From the NCBI RefSeq assembly GCF_001750725.1, contig NZ_CP017279.1:372001-436000 (forward strand): DNA of 64,000 nucleotides. Reading direction: 5' to 3'. Source of the DNA: Enterobacter ludwigii. GTDB taxonomy: Bacteria; Pseudomonadota; Gammaproteobacteria; Enterobacterales; Enterobacteriaceae. Positions 1 to 8,670 of the stretch are shown here, piece by piece. Every line of letters starts with the position of its first letter. Within the stretch, counting starts at the first letter, position 1. The position numbers were made by a program, and so were the translations under genes. A model generated the notes under the pieces. It saw only the letters and a program-made list of their open reading frames with translations, searched no databases and was not told the DNA's origin.

Positions 1-1901
1 ATACCCGGTTTACCGCTTCCTGGATTTTCTCCACCTGGATTCTCGCCGCCAGGGTTTTCACCACCCGGATTTTCACCCCCTGGGTTCTCACCGCCCGGAT
101 TCTCACCACCCGGGTTTTCACCCCCAGGATTCTCTCCGCCGGTCTCTTTCTGCGCGATGGTGAGATCGACAGCGTCGGTGCTCTGTTTCAGTGCCACGTC
201 CAGGAAGGCGGATTTGGAGATGGCCCCGGCGAACTGGCCGTCAATTCCCCCCTCGGAGGTTAGAATGCGATAGCTTTGGCCCGTTTTGTAGCTGGTCTGC
301 GGATCCAGCGCGGTAACCTGTACTTTAGCCTGATCGCTGATGGTCGTTTTGCCAGACACCAGTAACTGATCGCTGCGGCCGTCACCGGCGATATCAACGT
401 CATAGAACGATTCACCCACAAAGTTCAGGTAGCGTTTCAGCGTCAGCGTGCCGATAGTGCCATCACCGGGCGAGATATGGCCGCCGGAGAGGATCTCTGT
501 CTGGCCCAGCGTGCCGTCACCGCCCAGCGTGCCGCCGGCTTTGATCGACGCGGCGCTGCTGTAACCTTGTCCGTTACTGACCTCCGATCCCGCCGTCGCG
601 TTGAGGATCAGCGTGCCGCCGTTCTCGGCGCTAAGCGTCTGCACATCAAAAATATCGTCTTCGGGTTGGGTATTGATATTGCTGGCAATAATGACTTTTC
701 CACCGCGCGCGGTGACGTTCGCCTTGAGCCCTGAAAGATCGCCGTTCAGCGTGGTCTGGCCGGAGGTATTGATCACTTCACCTTCGCCGCTCATCTTGTT
801 GCTGAAAACGTAATTTCCGTCGGTATGGTTGAAGTAGACATAGCTGCCGAATAACCCACCCCGAAGGCTGATTGCCGTCTTCGCATCAAGAGTGCCCGCG
901 CCGCCCGCCGCGCCGAGCGTCGGCTCCGTTAAACCGGTGCCGGAGTCCATATTGCCGCGGCTGCCGATTATCAGCGCGCCCCGGTTCGAGCCGGAACCCG
1001 TCATCCCCACTACCAGCTCATTACCGCCTGCGGAAAATGCACCGCCGTCCATGACCGACAGTACGCCATTGCCGTAATCGCCAACGCTAACGCTGCTGGC
1101 ACTGGTAAAACGCGAGCCCTCGCCCGCGATAACCAGCTCGGCGGTTTTACGTGCGCCGGAGACGCCCGCCACCTGAATGTTGCCCACGTTAACCGCTCCG
1201 CCGTTGAGTACGTCCAGATCGCCATAAAGCGTGAGCGTACGGCCAACATTCCATTGCGAACCGGATCCCGTGACGGTGGCTTTCGGGCTCAGCTTGTCGG
1301 TTTCATCTGGGCCGGAACCATTGCCGATACGGGCATCGTAGGTGGTGTTGAGCGACGCACCGTTTTCAATCGCCAGCGTGGAGCGGGCTCCCAGGTCAGT
1401 GCCAACGCTGAGAAAATTACTCACTACGCGTGAACCGGCGCCCGTAGCGATTAGGTGGCTGTCGTAGCCACGGGTGGTACCGACCACGATCTCCTTCGCG
1501 CTGGCCAGCGCACCGTCTTCGACTCGCAGGGTGCCCAGGCCAAGATTCAGGCCACCACGCAGAATGTACTGATCGTTAACCGCGTTCAGCTCAGCGTTTG
1601 GTCCGCGGACCGTGACCACGCTTTCATAAATTTGGCCGTTGAACAGTCGACCGATATTGATGTTATAGGCAGTGATTTTGCCATTATCGATCAGCAGGTT
1701 CCCGCGTTGGTTACGGCCGACGTAAACATCGCCGGTGTAACCTAAAGATTCGGTAACGCGCGCGTCGCCGTCAAAAATGGCATCCGCTGCGCGAGCGAAA
1801 TCGGCAGGGGAGAGCATCAACAGCGGTGCGGAAAATAGAGCGAGGTAAAGTCTGGAAAGCGGTGTCTTGACCGCTAAAGAATGCGATGTAGAGTTATTCA
1901 C
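1..1901 (-). CDS. Autotransporter-like surface protein, 5' part (cut by window edge)
   Basis: Open reading frame of about 633 codons running off the left edge. It starts at a GTG (1899-1901) behind GGAGAT; the nearby upstream ATG is in another frame and stops at once. Residues 1-38 look like a Sec signal peptide ending in A-R-A. The body is a long beta-helix-like passenger rich in G, N, S, T and V, with repeated phrases such as VVGTTRG, LVVGMTG and GGTLGGDGT typical of autotransporter and adhesin stalks. Eight GGENP units follow at the truncated end, probably a linker before a beta-barrel that lies outside the window. Inferred role: outer-membrane-anchored adhesin. The barrel is not visible, so a non-autotransporter surface protein remains possible. 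Confidence 0.75.
   Translation of the reverse strand, partial: MNNSTSHSLAVKTPLSRLYLALFSAPLLMLSPADFARAADAIFDGDARVTESLGYTGDVYVGRNQRGNLLIDNGKITAYNINIGRLFNGQIYESVVTVRGPNAELNAVNDQYILRGGLNLGLGTLRVEDGALASAKEIVVGTTRGYDSHLIATGAGSRVVSNFLSVGTDLGARSTLAIENGASLNTTYDARIGNGSGPDETDKLSPKATVTGSGSQWNVGRTLTLYGDLDVLNGGAVNVGNIQVAGVSGARKTAELVIAGEGSRFTSASSVSVGDYGNGVLSVMDGGAFSAGGNELVVGMTGSGSNRGALIIGSRGNMDSGTGLTEPTLGAAGGAGTLDAKTAISLRGGLFGSYVYFNHTDGNYVFSNKMSGEGEVINTSGQTTLNGDLSGLKANVTARGGKVIIASNINTQPEDDIFDVQTLSAENGGTLILNATAGSEVSNGQGYSSAASIKAGGTLGGDGTLGQTEILSGGHISPGDGTIGTLTLKRYLNFVGESFYDVDIAGDGRSDQLLVSGKTTISDQAKVQVTALDPQTSYKTGQSYRILTSEGGIDGQFAGAISKSAFLDVALKQSTDAVDLTIAQKETGGENPGGENPGGENPGGENPGGENPGGENPGGENPGGENPGSGKPG
18..143 (-). 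repeat. Eight in-frame 15-bp repeats encoding GGENP
   Basis: Eight tandem 15-base units within the autotransporter gene, each encoding Gly-Gly-Glu-Asn-Pro, followed by G-S-G-K-P-G. The units differ mainly at third codon positions. The unit is a multiple of three, so copy-number change would alter linker length without a frameshift. Confidence 0.9.
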
Positions 1902-1976
1902 GGGCTATCTCCGTACTCATTAGCATGATGTCTGGAAAATCGTTTTTATATGAAACTCAAATGTGTCGGGAAATTT

Positions 1977-2004
1977 AAAAGGCGTTATTATTTGTACGCC
2001 TTTT
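1977..2004 (-). terminator. Rho-independent terminator after the lipoprotein gene
   Basis: Perfect 9-bp inverted repeat (AAAAGGCGT, 10-nt loop, ACGCCTTTT). Read on the minus strand it directly follows the lipoprotein stop codon and ends in TTTT. It separates the lipoprotein transcript from the autotransporter gene, which then needs its own promoter in the 75 bases between. Confidence 0.75.
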
Positions 2005-2017
2005 GGTATTGAGGAAA

Positions 2018-2332
2018 TTATTTATGCGTGACAACCGGCGTACAGGTCGGCGCGCTTAGCGTCGGCGCAGATCCTAAAATTCCAGGCATCATCATTGATG
2101 AGCAATCGAAAATTCGCCCTTTTTCTGTCGTGGCGCGATAAGAAAGTTTTTGCCCGCCCAACGCATCCGGTTGGGCACCATTCACGTTGGTCACCGTTAT
2201 TTCGTCCGACGAGCCCAGCCCCAGCATTTTAGCGGTTTCCGCCTGCAGCAGTGGAATAGCCTGATCGGTTTTCAGGGTGGAACAACCGGCTAGCATCAAC
2301 GTAACGGTTAAAGCGATTAGTGGTCTTTTCAT
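2018..2332 (-). CDS. Small lipoprotein of unknown function
   Basis: A 104-residue protein with an N-terminal lipoprotein signal: basic start, hydrophobic stretch, then the lipobox L-A-G-C with the lipidated Cys at residue 16. The mature part has several further Cys residues (CSSMMMPG, APTCTP) and no domain I recognise. Residue +2 after the Cys is Ser, compatible with outer membrane sorting. It lies between the autotransporter gene and a divergent two-component pair, so a role in the same cell-surface system is plausible. That link is inference from position only. Confidence 0.75.
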   Translation of the reverse strand: MKRPLIALTVTLMLAGCSTLKTDQAIPLLQAETAKMLGLGSSDEITVTNVNGAQPDALGGQKLSYRATTEKGRIFDCSSMMMPGILGSAPTLSAPTCTPVVTHK

Positions 2333-2433
2333 AAATTATCCTTTATATCCAACCAGTTAAAATCACTGATTGTATTTATGTTTTCTATTAGCCAAATCAG
2401 CGGGTAATATATTTCTCTTTCCTAATTGAAAAA

Positions 2434-2451
2434 ACCCTCCTAAAGTAGGGT
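2434..2451. promoter_or_regulatory. Inverted repeat ACCCT-N8-AGGGT in divergent promoter region
   Basis: ACCCT and AGGGT half sites flank CCTAAAGT in the space between the lipoprotein gene and the LuxR-type regulator. On the minus strand the hairpin is followed by six T's, so it could act as an attenuator in the lipoprotein leader. On either strand it could be an operator for the neighbouring regulator. Confidence 0.3.
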
Positions 2452-2507
2452 GGGTCGATAATAATTCATCTGTACTCTCAGATACGCGAAGGTGAAAGGA
2501 GATTCCT

Positions 2508-3140
2508 TTGGGGCAGAATTATGCGTTGGTCGTTGATGACCATCCATTGGTAGCAAGCGGCATCGCCAATTTTCTGATTACACATTGCCGGTTCAAACAG
2601 GCGTATGTCGTGACGAATGAAGAAGATTGCTACCGTCATATTAGGGAAAATGGCCCGCCACGTTTACTGGTAATCGATTTTTGGCTATCTTCCGGTACGG
2701 CGTTGAAATTACTCAAAGAAGTGAAACAACGTTACCCTCAGGTGCGCCTCCTGGTCGTCAGTGGGGATGAAAATAACGATATCTGGCAGAAAGTGCATAC
2801 GGCCGGAGGACACGGTTTCGTATTGAAAAGCGAGCCTCCTGAATTATTCTCACGGGCCGTTTTTGCCCTGGCGGATAATCTGACATGGTTTCCTTGTGCA
2901 AACGAATGTGCCGTTAAGACGAATAATGAGCAGTTAAGTAAATTTAACTTAACGCCGCGGCAAATTGATGTTTTGAATATGATTATGCGTGGCCTGCCAA
3001 ATAAAAGAATTGCCGCCCAGCTTTCTATTTCTGAGCCCACGGTAAAAGAACACATCAGCAATATTCTGAAAAAGATAGGCGTTAACAGTCGGGTGGAAGC
3101 CATCACGCTACTGCATGGCAAACGGGAGCCGTCGGAATGA
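2508..3140 (+). CDS. LuxR/NarL-family response regulator
   Basis: A 210-residue regulator with an N-terminal receiver domain (acidic D10, D11; phospho-acceptor D57 in the stretch LVIDFW; conserved K107) and a C-terminal LuxR helix-turn-helix at about 145-205 (LTPRQIDVLNMIMRG, then NKRIAAQL and TVKEHISNIL). The start is TTG at 2508, five to six bases after AAGGAGA; no in-frame ATG gives a complete receiver domain. The stop overlaps the start of the next gene as ATGA, so it is translationally coupled to the hybrid kinase, its likely partner. Target genes are unknown; the divergent lipoprotein and autotransporter are the nearest candidates. Confidence 0.88.
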   Translation: MGQNYALVVDDHPLVASGIANFLITHCRFKQAYVVTNEEDCYRHIRENGPPRLLVIDFWLSSGTALKLLKEVKQRYPQVRLLVVSGDENNDIWQKVHTAGGHGFVLKSEPPELFSRAVFALADNLTWFPCANECAVKTNNEQLSKFNLTPRQIDVLNMIMRGLPNKRIAAQLSISEPTVKEHISNILKKIGVNSRVEAITLLHGKREPSE

Positions 3141-4924
3141 GGTTTTTCCAGGGTTCACAGAACGATGGCATCTCTCCCCCCGCGCAAATTCGCCTGCTGA
3201 ATAATACGTTTCTGCGGCTGGTATTCAGCTTTAGCGCTGTGCCTTTTGTCGGCATTCCTTTCGCTATCTGGATCCATTTGCTGGGGGACGATCTGGGTCC
3301 CACCATTACCTGGATAATAATTTACTTGCTCTGTGCTGTGGCGATCCGAATAGTGCATCGGCGCTATCAGCAAGAGGTTAAAGAAAATGATGATGAGGCC
3401 GTCCTGCGCCGCTGGCTTCCGCGCATTAATAAGGTGGCCTTTTTTCACGGGCTGGGGATTTCATCACTCTATTTAATTACCCCGCAGACGCAGAATTTTG
3501 ACTTTTTCCTGCTCCTTAATATCAGCATTGCCGCTATTGTCGCTGCCAATGCGACGCATCTGACGCCGGTCATCAGCACCTTCACACGGTTTTTCTTTGC
3601 CTCCTGGGGAGTTCTGACTCTCGGTATCATCCTGCGACTGGATGACCTGATGTTCATCGTGCTGATGCTGAACCTGCTGTACGGCTTCGCAATTTACCGC
3701 CATGCGTTAACGTCCCACGCGTTCTTTATTCAGCAAGCACTGCTGGAAGAGCAAAGCTCACGCCTGGCGGAGCAGTTCCGGCAGGCCAAAGAAGAAGCGG
3801 AACAGGCGTTGCTCGATAAAAATCAGTTCCTGACGACCGCCAGCCACGATCTTCGCCAGCCGGTGCATGCCATGGGCTTTTTGATCGAAGCCATTATCCA
3901 CAGAAACCAGGACGACAGCCTGACGCCGCAGCTGCTTGACCTGCAACAGAGCGTTCGTTCGGTGCACCTGATGTTCAATTCCCTGCTCGATCTCAGCAAA
4001 ATTGAATCTGGCAATGTAATGACCGCCCCTACACGCGTGGACATCGGCACGCTTCTCGACTCGGTGATCACCCTGTTTCGCGAAGAGGCCAACAGTCGCG
4101 CACTGCGGCTGCGAACCTGGCGGCCCAAACGTCGCCTCTTCGTGATGGGGGACCCGCTGCTGGTGCGTCAGTCCTTGATTAACCTGATACAAAATGCCCT
4201 TCGCTATACGCAACAGGGCGGTGTGCTGGTTGCCATCCGTCCGCGCGGTGTCGAGTGTCTGGTGGAAGTATGGGACACCGGGGTGGGGATCGCCGACGAC
4301 GAAAAAAGCAAAATCTTCTCGCCTTACTACCGACCCGAGCTGGCATGGAAGATCGACAGCGCAGGGCACGGGCTGGGCCTGGCGGTGGTTGCCCGCTGTG
4401 CCAAGCTGATGAACGTGAAGTATGGAATGCACTCCATTGAAGGCAAAGGTTCGCGCTTCTGGATGCGCTTTACGCAATACACGGGTGACGTGAAAGCGGT
4501 GGATCCACTGCCCGCCGGTGACAACATCTCTACACCGGTACGCTATGCGCCACTGCATGGCTCCTGCCTGATCGTTGACGACGATCCGCTGGTGACGTCC
4601 GCCTGGGAGAGCCTGATGAGCCTCTGGGGGATTAACGTGCGCTGCGCGGCCTCGGCCGAAGACGCTTTTGCCATCATTGACGACGGTTTCACGCCATTTG
4701 CTGTACTGTGCGACCAGCGCCTGCGATCCGGCGAAAGCGGGTTCGACATCCTGAAAGCACTTTTCGAACGTCTGCCCGACATGAGCGGCGCGATGGTCAG
4801 CGGGGAGTTTAACTCGCCGGTTCTGCTGGAAGCGGAGCAGGAAGGCTACCTGGTGTTGCGTAAGCCGCTGGAGCCAGCCAAACTGCATGCGCTACTGACA
4901 CAGTGGTCTGCAGGCTCGGGCTAA
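3137..4924 (+). CDS. Hybrid sensor histidine kinase with C-terminal receiver
   Basis: A 595-residue inner membrane kinase. Residues about 25-190 hold five to six hydrophobic segments with almost no periplasmic domain, suggesting a signal sensed within the membrane. A short coiled coil (about 200-230) leads to the dimerisation/phospho-transfer helix with H237 (TASHDLRQPVHAMG). An HATPase domain follows (LIQNALRYT, WDTGVGIAD, GHGLGLAVV), then a receiver from about 470 with D526 in VLCDQRLRSG. The ATGA overlap with the upstream regulator gene shows they form an operon. The receiver may be a phosphate sink or give feedback; which receiver is preferred cannot be read from sequence. Confidence 0.88.
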   Translation: MRFFQGSQNDGISPPAQIRLLNNTFLRLVFSFSAVPFVGIPFAIWIHLLGDDLGPTITWIIIYLLCAVAIRIVHRRYQQEVKENDDEAVLRRWLPRINKVAFFHGLGISSLYLITPQTQNFDFFLLLNISIAAIVAANATHLTPVISTFTRFFFASWGVLTLGIILRLDDLMFIVLMLNLLYGFAIYRHALTSHAFFIQQALLEEQSSRLAEQFRQAKEEAEQALLDKNQFLTTASHDLRQPVHAMGFLIEAIIHRNQDDSLTPQLLDLQQSVRSVHLMFNSLLDLSKIESGNVMTAPTRVDIGTLLDSVITLFREEANSRALRLRTWRPKRRLFVMGDPLLVRQSLINLIQNALRYTQQGGVLVAIRPRGVECLVEVWDTGVGIADDEKSKIFSPYYRPELAWKIDSAGHGLGLAVVARCAKLMNVKYGMHSIEGKGSRFWMRFTQYTGDVKAVDPLPAGDNISTPVRYAPLHGSCLIVDDDPLVTSAWESLMSLWGINVRCAASAEDAFAIIDDGFTPFAVLCDQRLRSGESGFDILKALFERLPDMSGAMVSGEFNSPVLLEAEQEGYLVLRKPLEPAKLHALLTQWSAGSG

Positions 4925-4967
4925 AACGAAAGTACAATTTGACTGCAACACAATTCTGGAAATACTA

Positions 4968-4987
4968 TACTGTATATAAATACAGTG
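4968..4987 (+). promoter_or_regulatory. LexA box (SOS operator) of yebG
   Basis: The site TACTGTATATAAATACAGTG agrees with the enterobacterial LexA consensus at the CTG...CAG ends and the AT-rich alternating centre. It lies 13 bases before the yebG start, where bound LexA would block transcription. Confidence 0.93.
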
Positions 4988-5000
4988 TGAGGGGTGCGTA

Positions 5001-5318
5001 ATGGCTGTTGAAACAAAATATGTTGTCGTACGAAAAGGTGAAGAGAAAATGACATTTGCCAGTAAAAAAGAGGCTGACGCTCACGACAAACTGCTCGACA
5101 TGGCAGAAGCGTTCACCGACTGGCTGTTGCAAAGCGGAATGCAGATGGATGAAACGCAGGCTGAAAATCTTGGGCTGTATCTCGCCGAGCAGAAAGAGGC
5201 CGTGCAGCATATTCTGCGTACCAGCAAGCTTCCCGATCTCAATGCCGCCACTGCCACAGATAACCCCGAGCCAGATGCGGCTGGCAGTAAAAAAATCAGA
5301 GCCGTTAAAGCTGCCTGA
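5001..5318 (+). CDS. yebG: DNA-damage-inducible protein YebG
   Basis: A 105-residue small acidic protein whose first 60 residues match YebG (MAVETKYVVVRKGEEKMTF, SKKEADAHDKLLD). The C-terminal tail, rich in A, D and P, is somewhat longer than the 96 residues I recall for E. coli. YebG is an SOS-induced protein of poorly defined function. The start ATG follows GAGGGG, and a near-consensus LexA operator lies just upstream, so LexA control is very likely. In E. coli the gene sits near purT; here it lies between a hybrid kinase and a MipA-like gene, so it could be a relocated copy or a paralogue. Confidence 0.9.
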   Translation: MAVETKYVVVRKGEEKMTFASKKEADAHDKLLDMAEAFTDWLLQSGMQMDETQAENLGLYLAEQKEAVQHILRTSKLPDLNAATATDNPEPDAAGSKKIRAVKAA

Positions 5319-5340
5319 TCGCCAGAGTGCATCATCGATT

Positions 5341-5368
5341 CTGATGCCCCGAGTCAGGGGGGCATCAG
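5341..5368. terminator. Possible terminator between yebG and the MipA-like gene
   Basis: A 10-bp stem (CTGATGCCCC / GGGGCATCAG, 8-nt loop) between convergent genes; a second stem (CCGCCCC / GGGGCGG) follows at 5382-5406. Neither has a clear T tract, so terminator function is uncertain. Confidence 0.4.
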
Positions 5369-5470
5369 GGCGTGTTGAGTGCCGCCCCGTTATCTGACAG
5401 GGGCGGGACGAATACATATTATTGAGAGTTCAGAGCGAGAAGTCGTCGGGAAGCACTCATCCCATCACGA

Positions 5471-6307
5471 TCAGAAGCTGTACGTCACTTTCAAACTTCC
5501 CGTGGGCGACGTTTTTCGTTGAACAATGGGGCTATTGCCTGCATCTCCCGTCAACTGCGTAACGCCTGTTGCGACAGCTACGCTCCAGTCCGGGGTGAGC
5601 TTGTGGGTCCAGTCCACATTCAGCGAGTAAGCATAAATACCGGATCCAGCATCATGTCGGGAAAACCCCGATGCTGCTGACTGTGCGGCATTCACTCCGT
5701 AGTAAGTCTGCATGTATTTGCTGGATCCCCAACTGGTGGTCAGGGCCAGCGTCAGGGAATTTTTCGGTGATGTATAAAGCGGGCTGATAATCCCGAAGTG
5801 CAGGGCCTCACCGTTGTTTCTTTCAGAAACCGGCACTTCAGCCTGCAATTGCACACTCAGCCAGTCGGTCACCTTATACCCCAGTCCGGGCACAATGATG
5901 GCCGAGCCTTTGACGTCACCCATACCCCGCAAGTCGTCACTGCCGGAGCTTATTGAATCGCTGTTCACGTCACGATCCTTGCGACCAGCGCGGTAGCTCA
6001 GCGCAGCGTTGTACTCCAGTTTACCGACACTGTTACCGTAACCGATACCCCGCGTGGTGCTGATAAAGACGCCATTTGCCATGGAGTAATCAAGCACTAA
6101 TGCTGTAGTGGCGCGGCTTTTATCCGAACCAGAATAGCGTGGCGCAATATCCACACCTCCCCCCAGGGTCAATACGTTACCCTGGTTCTGTTCTGCCGCC
6201 AGTGTCGGGGTGGTCAGAAACGCCAGAACGACTCCCGGCACTATTTTTTTCAGGCTGCGAGGCGGGAGCAAAGGAGGAAACTGATGACGCAGTGCGATGT
6301 TTCTCAT
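5471..6307 (-). CDS. MipA/OmpV-family outer membrane protein
   Basis: A 278-residue protein with a signal peptide (residues about 20-38, ending TLAAEQ) and alternating amphipathic strands ending in a C-terminal phenylalanine (LKVTYSF), typical of outer membrane beta-barrels. The phrases LTLGGGVDIAPRYSGSDK and LDYSMANGVFISTTRGIGYG are characteristic of the MipA/OmpV family. Family members include a scaffold for murein hydrolases and OmpV-like proteins tied to antibiotic or adhesion phenotypes; the role here cannot be fixed. It is divergent from an OmpR-type two-component operon, the likely regulator. An upstream Met in a poor context could shorten the N-terminus, but the long n-region is acceptable. 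Confidence 0.85.
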   Translation of the reverse strand: MRNIALRHQFPPLLPPRSLKKIVPGVVLAFLTTPTLAAEQNQGNVLTLGGGVDIAPRYSGSDKSRATTALVLDYSMANGVFISTTRGIGYGNSVGKLEYNAALSYRAGRKDRDVNSDSISSGSDDLRGMGDVKGSAIIVPGLGYKVTDWLSVQLQAEVPVSERNNGEALHFGIISPLYTSPKNSLTLALTTSWGSSKYMQTYYGVNAAQSAASGFSRHDAGSGIYAYSLNVDWTHKLTPDWSVAVATGVTQLTGDAGNSPIVQRKTSPTGSLKVTYSF

Positions 6308-6512
6308 TAAAGAAGTCCTTGTGGATTCAAATGATGACGATACAAGCGGTTATTCACGCCAGTTTTCTCAGTTTGAATACGCACCCTAAGGTTCTTATGA
6401 GCCGAAAATGAAGAAACGCTGAAGCAAGTACCGCTGCAGTAAACCTGATAGATTTATCGAAACCGTTTTTTTCTTAAGACGTTCTTCATTCACTGTTGAT
6501 ACCGTAACCAAT

Positions 6513-7190
6513 GTGAAAATTCTACTAATCGAAGACGACCTGGATCTGGGCAATGGCGTGCGGATCGCCCTTGCAGATCAAGGATTTGATGTCATATGGG
6601 TTCGCCGCAAAGAGGATGCGCTGCATCAGCTTGATGCCTGCGTGCCAGAACTGATATTGCTCGACCTGGGACTGCCCGATGGCGATGGCATGGGCCTGAT
6701 GACCTGCTTGCGGCAGCAGTTCAAGGGGATCCCTGTCATCATCCTGACTGCCCGAGGCACGCTACAGGATCGCCTGTGCGGGCTGGATGCCGGTGCAGAC
6801 GATTACCTTGTTAAACCTTTTATTCTCGCCGAGTTGTTGGCCAGGGTAAGAGCGCTTGCGCGCCGCAGTTACGGTTTTCAGAATGAGGCAATAGAAATCA
6901 GAGGGTTATCTCTGCATGTGCCAACGCGTCGCGTGACGGTGAGTGCCCGTCACGTGGAGTTGACGGCAAGTGAATACGCGCTGCTTGAAACGTTAATGTT
7001 GCGCGCTGACCGCGTGCTTACACGACGATTTCTGGAAGAAAGAATCTTCGGCACCAAAGAAAATCTGAGTAATGCTCTCGACGTGCATATGGGGAATTTG
7101 CGTCGAAAAATCGGGGACGGTTATGTGCGAACGGTGAGAGGGGTGGGGTATGTCATTGATACTGTACCGATCTACAAAGGCGGTGATTGA
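6513..7190 (+). CDS. OmpR-family response regulator (QseB/PmrA type)
   Basis: A 225-residue regulator with a receiver domain (E7 D8 D9 acidic pocket, phospho-acceptor D51 in LLDLGLPDGDG, K101 in LVKPF) and a C-terminal winged helix (VELTASEYALLETL, NALDVHMGNLRRKIG, TVRGVGYVI). The start is GTG at 6513. The stop overlaps the kinase start by one base, giving translational coupling. By family it binds direct repeats upstream of target promoters; the divergent MipA-like gene is the likely target. The closest E. coli types are QseB, PmrA or TctD, but I cannot assign a specific orthologue. Confidence 0.9.
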   Translation: MKILLIEDDLDLGNGVRIALADQGFDVIWVRRKEDALHQLDACVPELILLDLGLPDGDGMGLMTCLRQQFKGIPVIILTARGTLQDRLCGLDAGADDYLVKPFILAELLARVRALARRSYGFQNEAIEIRGLSLHVPTRRVTVSARHVELTASEYALLETLMLRADRVLTRRFLEERIFGTKENLSNALDVHMGNLRRKIGDGYVRTVRGVGYVIDTVPIYKGGD

Positions 7191-8584
7191 TGCGAAATAT
7201 CTGGCGCACCCTGAGACTCCCCACGCTCGTACGGCGAATCATCATCGCCCAGATGCTGCTGCTGACCTTGCTGTGGTGTCTTTTTTTGACTTTTGTTTTG
7301 TGGGAGGACTTGCGTAGCCCCCCGATATTAACGGGCAGTAAGACCTACGAAACCCTTTTTACGCTGGTGGACAGTATGGACGATCGCCCGCAGGAACGCA
7401 CCGATGTGCTGAACACGTTCAGTAAGGCGTTGCGGGAAGGATATGGCGGAGGTGAAGATCCCGAACTGTCAATCAGCCTCATTATTCGCAAACATAACGA
7501 GATAATTTATTCATCTGATGGCGCACCAACAGGGGTCGTAAACACCCAATTTGGGGAATTACAGCGCATTGAGAGTGAGGGGCGCACCTGGACCAGCCGT
7601 ACGCTAAAATCCGGGAACTCCGATGTGGAGGTGACACTTGTGACGCCTGCAGGAGGCTGGAACTTCTTTATCTACCTGAACTCGCGTGGCTATTACATAT
7701 TGCCGCTACTGGTATGCATTCCTTTTCTTTTATTTCCCGCGTGGCTGTCAATTCGTATTGCAATGCGACCCTGGAGCAAGGTCGTAAATGAAATATCCTT
7801 GCGAACGCCAGACGATCTCTCTCCATTAAAAGCCATGCCAAAACACAGGGAGCTTCGTCAAATGGTGGACGCGATAAACGTGTTTCTTGCCAGGGTGCGC
7901 GAAAGCGCGGAAAGGGAACGGATTTTCATTGCTGATGCCGCTCACGAGCTGCGTACTCCTCTGGCTGCAATGCGAATCAACGTGGAGGCGCTGCAGTCGT
8001 ATGTAAGCAATGAGACTCAACAGGAATTACTGGCGGGGATTGTTCGCAGCAACAGCCGGGCCGCCCGACTCGTCAATCAATTATTGCTGATGATGCACAG
8101 TGAAGCACGTATTGATACCGTTATGCAGCCAGTGCCGCTGACGACGCTCATTCAGGAGCGAATGGCTGCACTGGAACCGCTGGCTACGGAGCGCAGGATA
8201 GAGCTTGAATTCATCTCTGATGATGAAGTCTGGATCACAGGCATCAGGGAGCGCCTGATGTCGCTGATTGACAATTTGATTGAGAACGCAGTCAAGTACA
8301 GCCCTGAGGGCGGACGGGTTGAAGTAGAGATACGATCGCGGGATAACGCCACGCAGCTTCGTGTCTCAGATGCCGGGCCCGGTATTCGGCCTGAATTGAG
8401 GGAGCGTGTGTTCGACCGATTTTTTCGCGATCCCAACCAGATGCAAAGCGGGAGTGGACTGGGGCTTGCCATCGTCAACGCGGTTGCACAGCAACACAAC
8501 AGCAGCGTAGGCCTGTGTACGTCTGCAGAAGGCGGGCTGCTGGTCACTGTCGATTTCCCAACTCAGATAGCCGAAAATGCGTAG
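7190..8584 (+). CDS. Two-component sensor histidine kinase
   Basis: A 464-residue inner membrane kinase: TM1 at about 17-38, a periplasmic domain of roughly 120 residues, TM2 at about 165-190, HAMP-like linker, H-box with H252 (DAAHELRTPLAAMR), and an HATPase domain (NLIENAVKYSPEGG, DAGPGIRPE, GSGLGLAIV). I chose ATG 7190 over the in-frame TTG at 7187 because it overlaps the regulator stop codon. The periplasmic domain lacks the acidic patch typical of PhoQ; the ligand is unknown. It pairs with the OmpR-type regulator upstream. Confidence 0.9.
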   Translation: MRNIWRTLRLPTLVRRIIIAQMLLLTLLWCLFLTFVLWEDLRSPPILTGSKTYETLFTLVDSMDDRPQERTDVLNTFSKALREGYGGGEDPELSISLIIRKHNEIIYSSDGAPTGVVNTQFGELQRIESEGRTWTSRTLKSGNSDVEVTLVTPAGGWNFFIYLNSRGYYILPLLVCIPFLLFPAWLSIRIAMRPWSKVVNEISLRTPDDLSPLKAMPKHRELRQMVDAINVFLARVRESAERERIFIADAAHELRTPLAAMRINVEALQSYVSNETQQELLAGIVRSNSRAARLVNQLLLMMHSEARIDTVMQPVPLTTLIQERMAALEPLATERRIELEFISDDEVWITGIRERLMSLIDNLIENAVKYSPEGGRVEVEIRSRDNATQLRVSDAGPGIRPELRERVFDRFFRDPNQMQSGSGLGLAIVNAVAQQHNSSVGLCTSAEGGLLVTVDFPTQIAENA

Positions 8585-8670
8585 CAGAGGCCAGAAGCAG
8601 ACATCTAAGAAAAATGACCTGGCGTTTGATTCGCAGAGAATAGGGGGACTCTGTTTGCACCAACGTTATT

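Noticed and set aside
18..143. CRISPR-like short tandem repeats at the window start
   Set aside because: Units are 15 bases, in frame, with silent third-position changes and no spacers; they encode a protein linker.
3758..4888. 376-codon open frame antisense to the hybrid kinase
   Set aside because: His/Arg/Gln-rich translation without any domain; mirrors the kinase codon structure.
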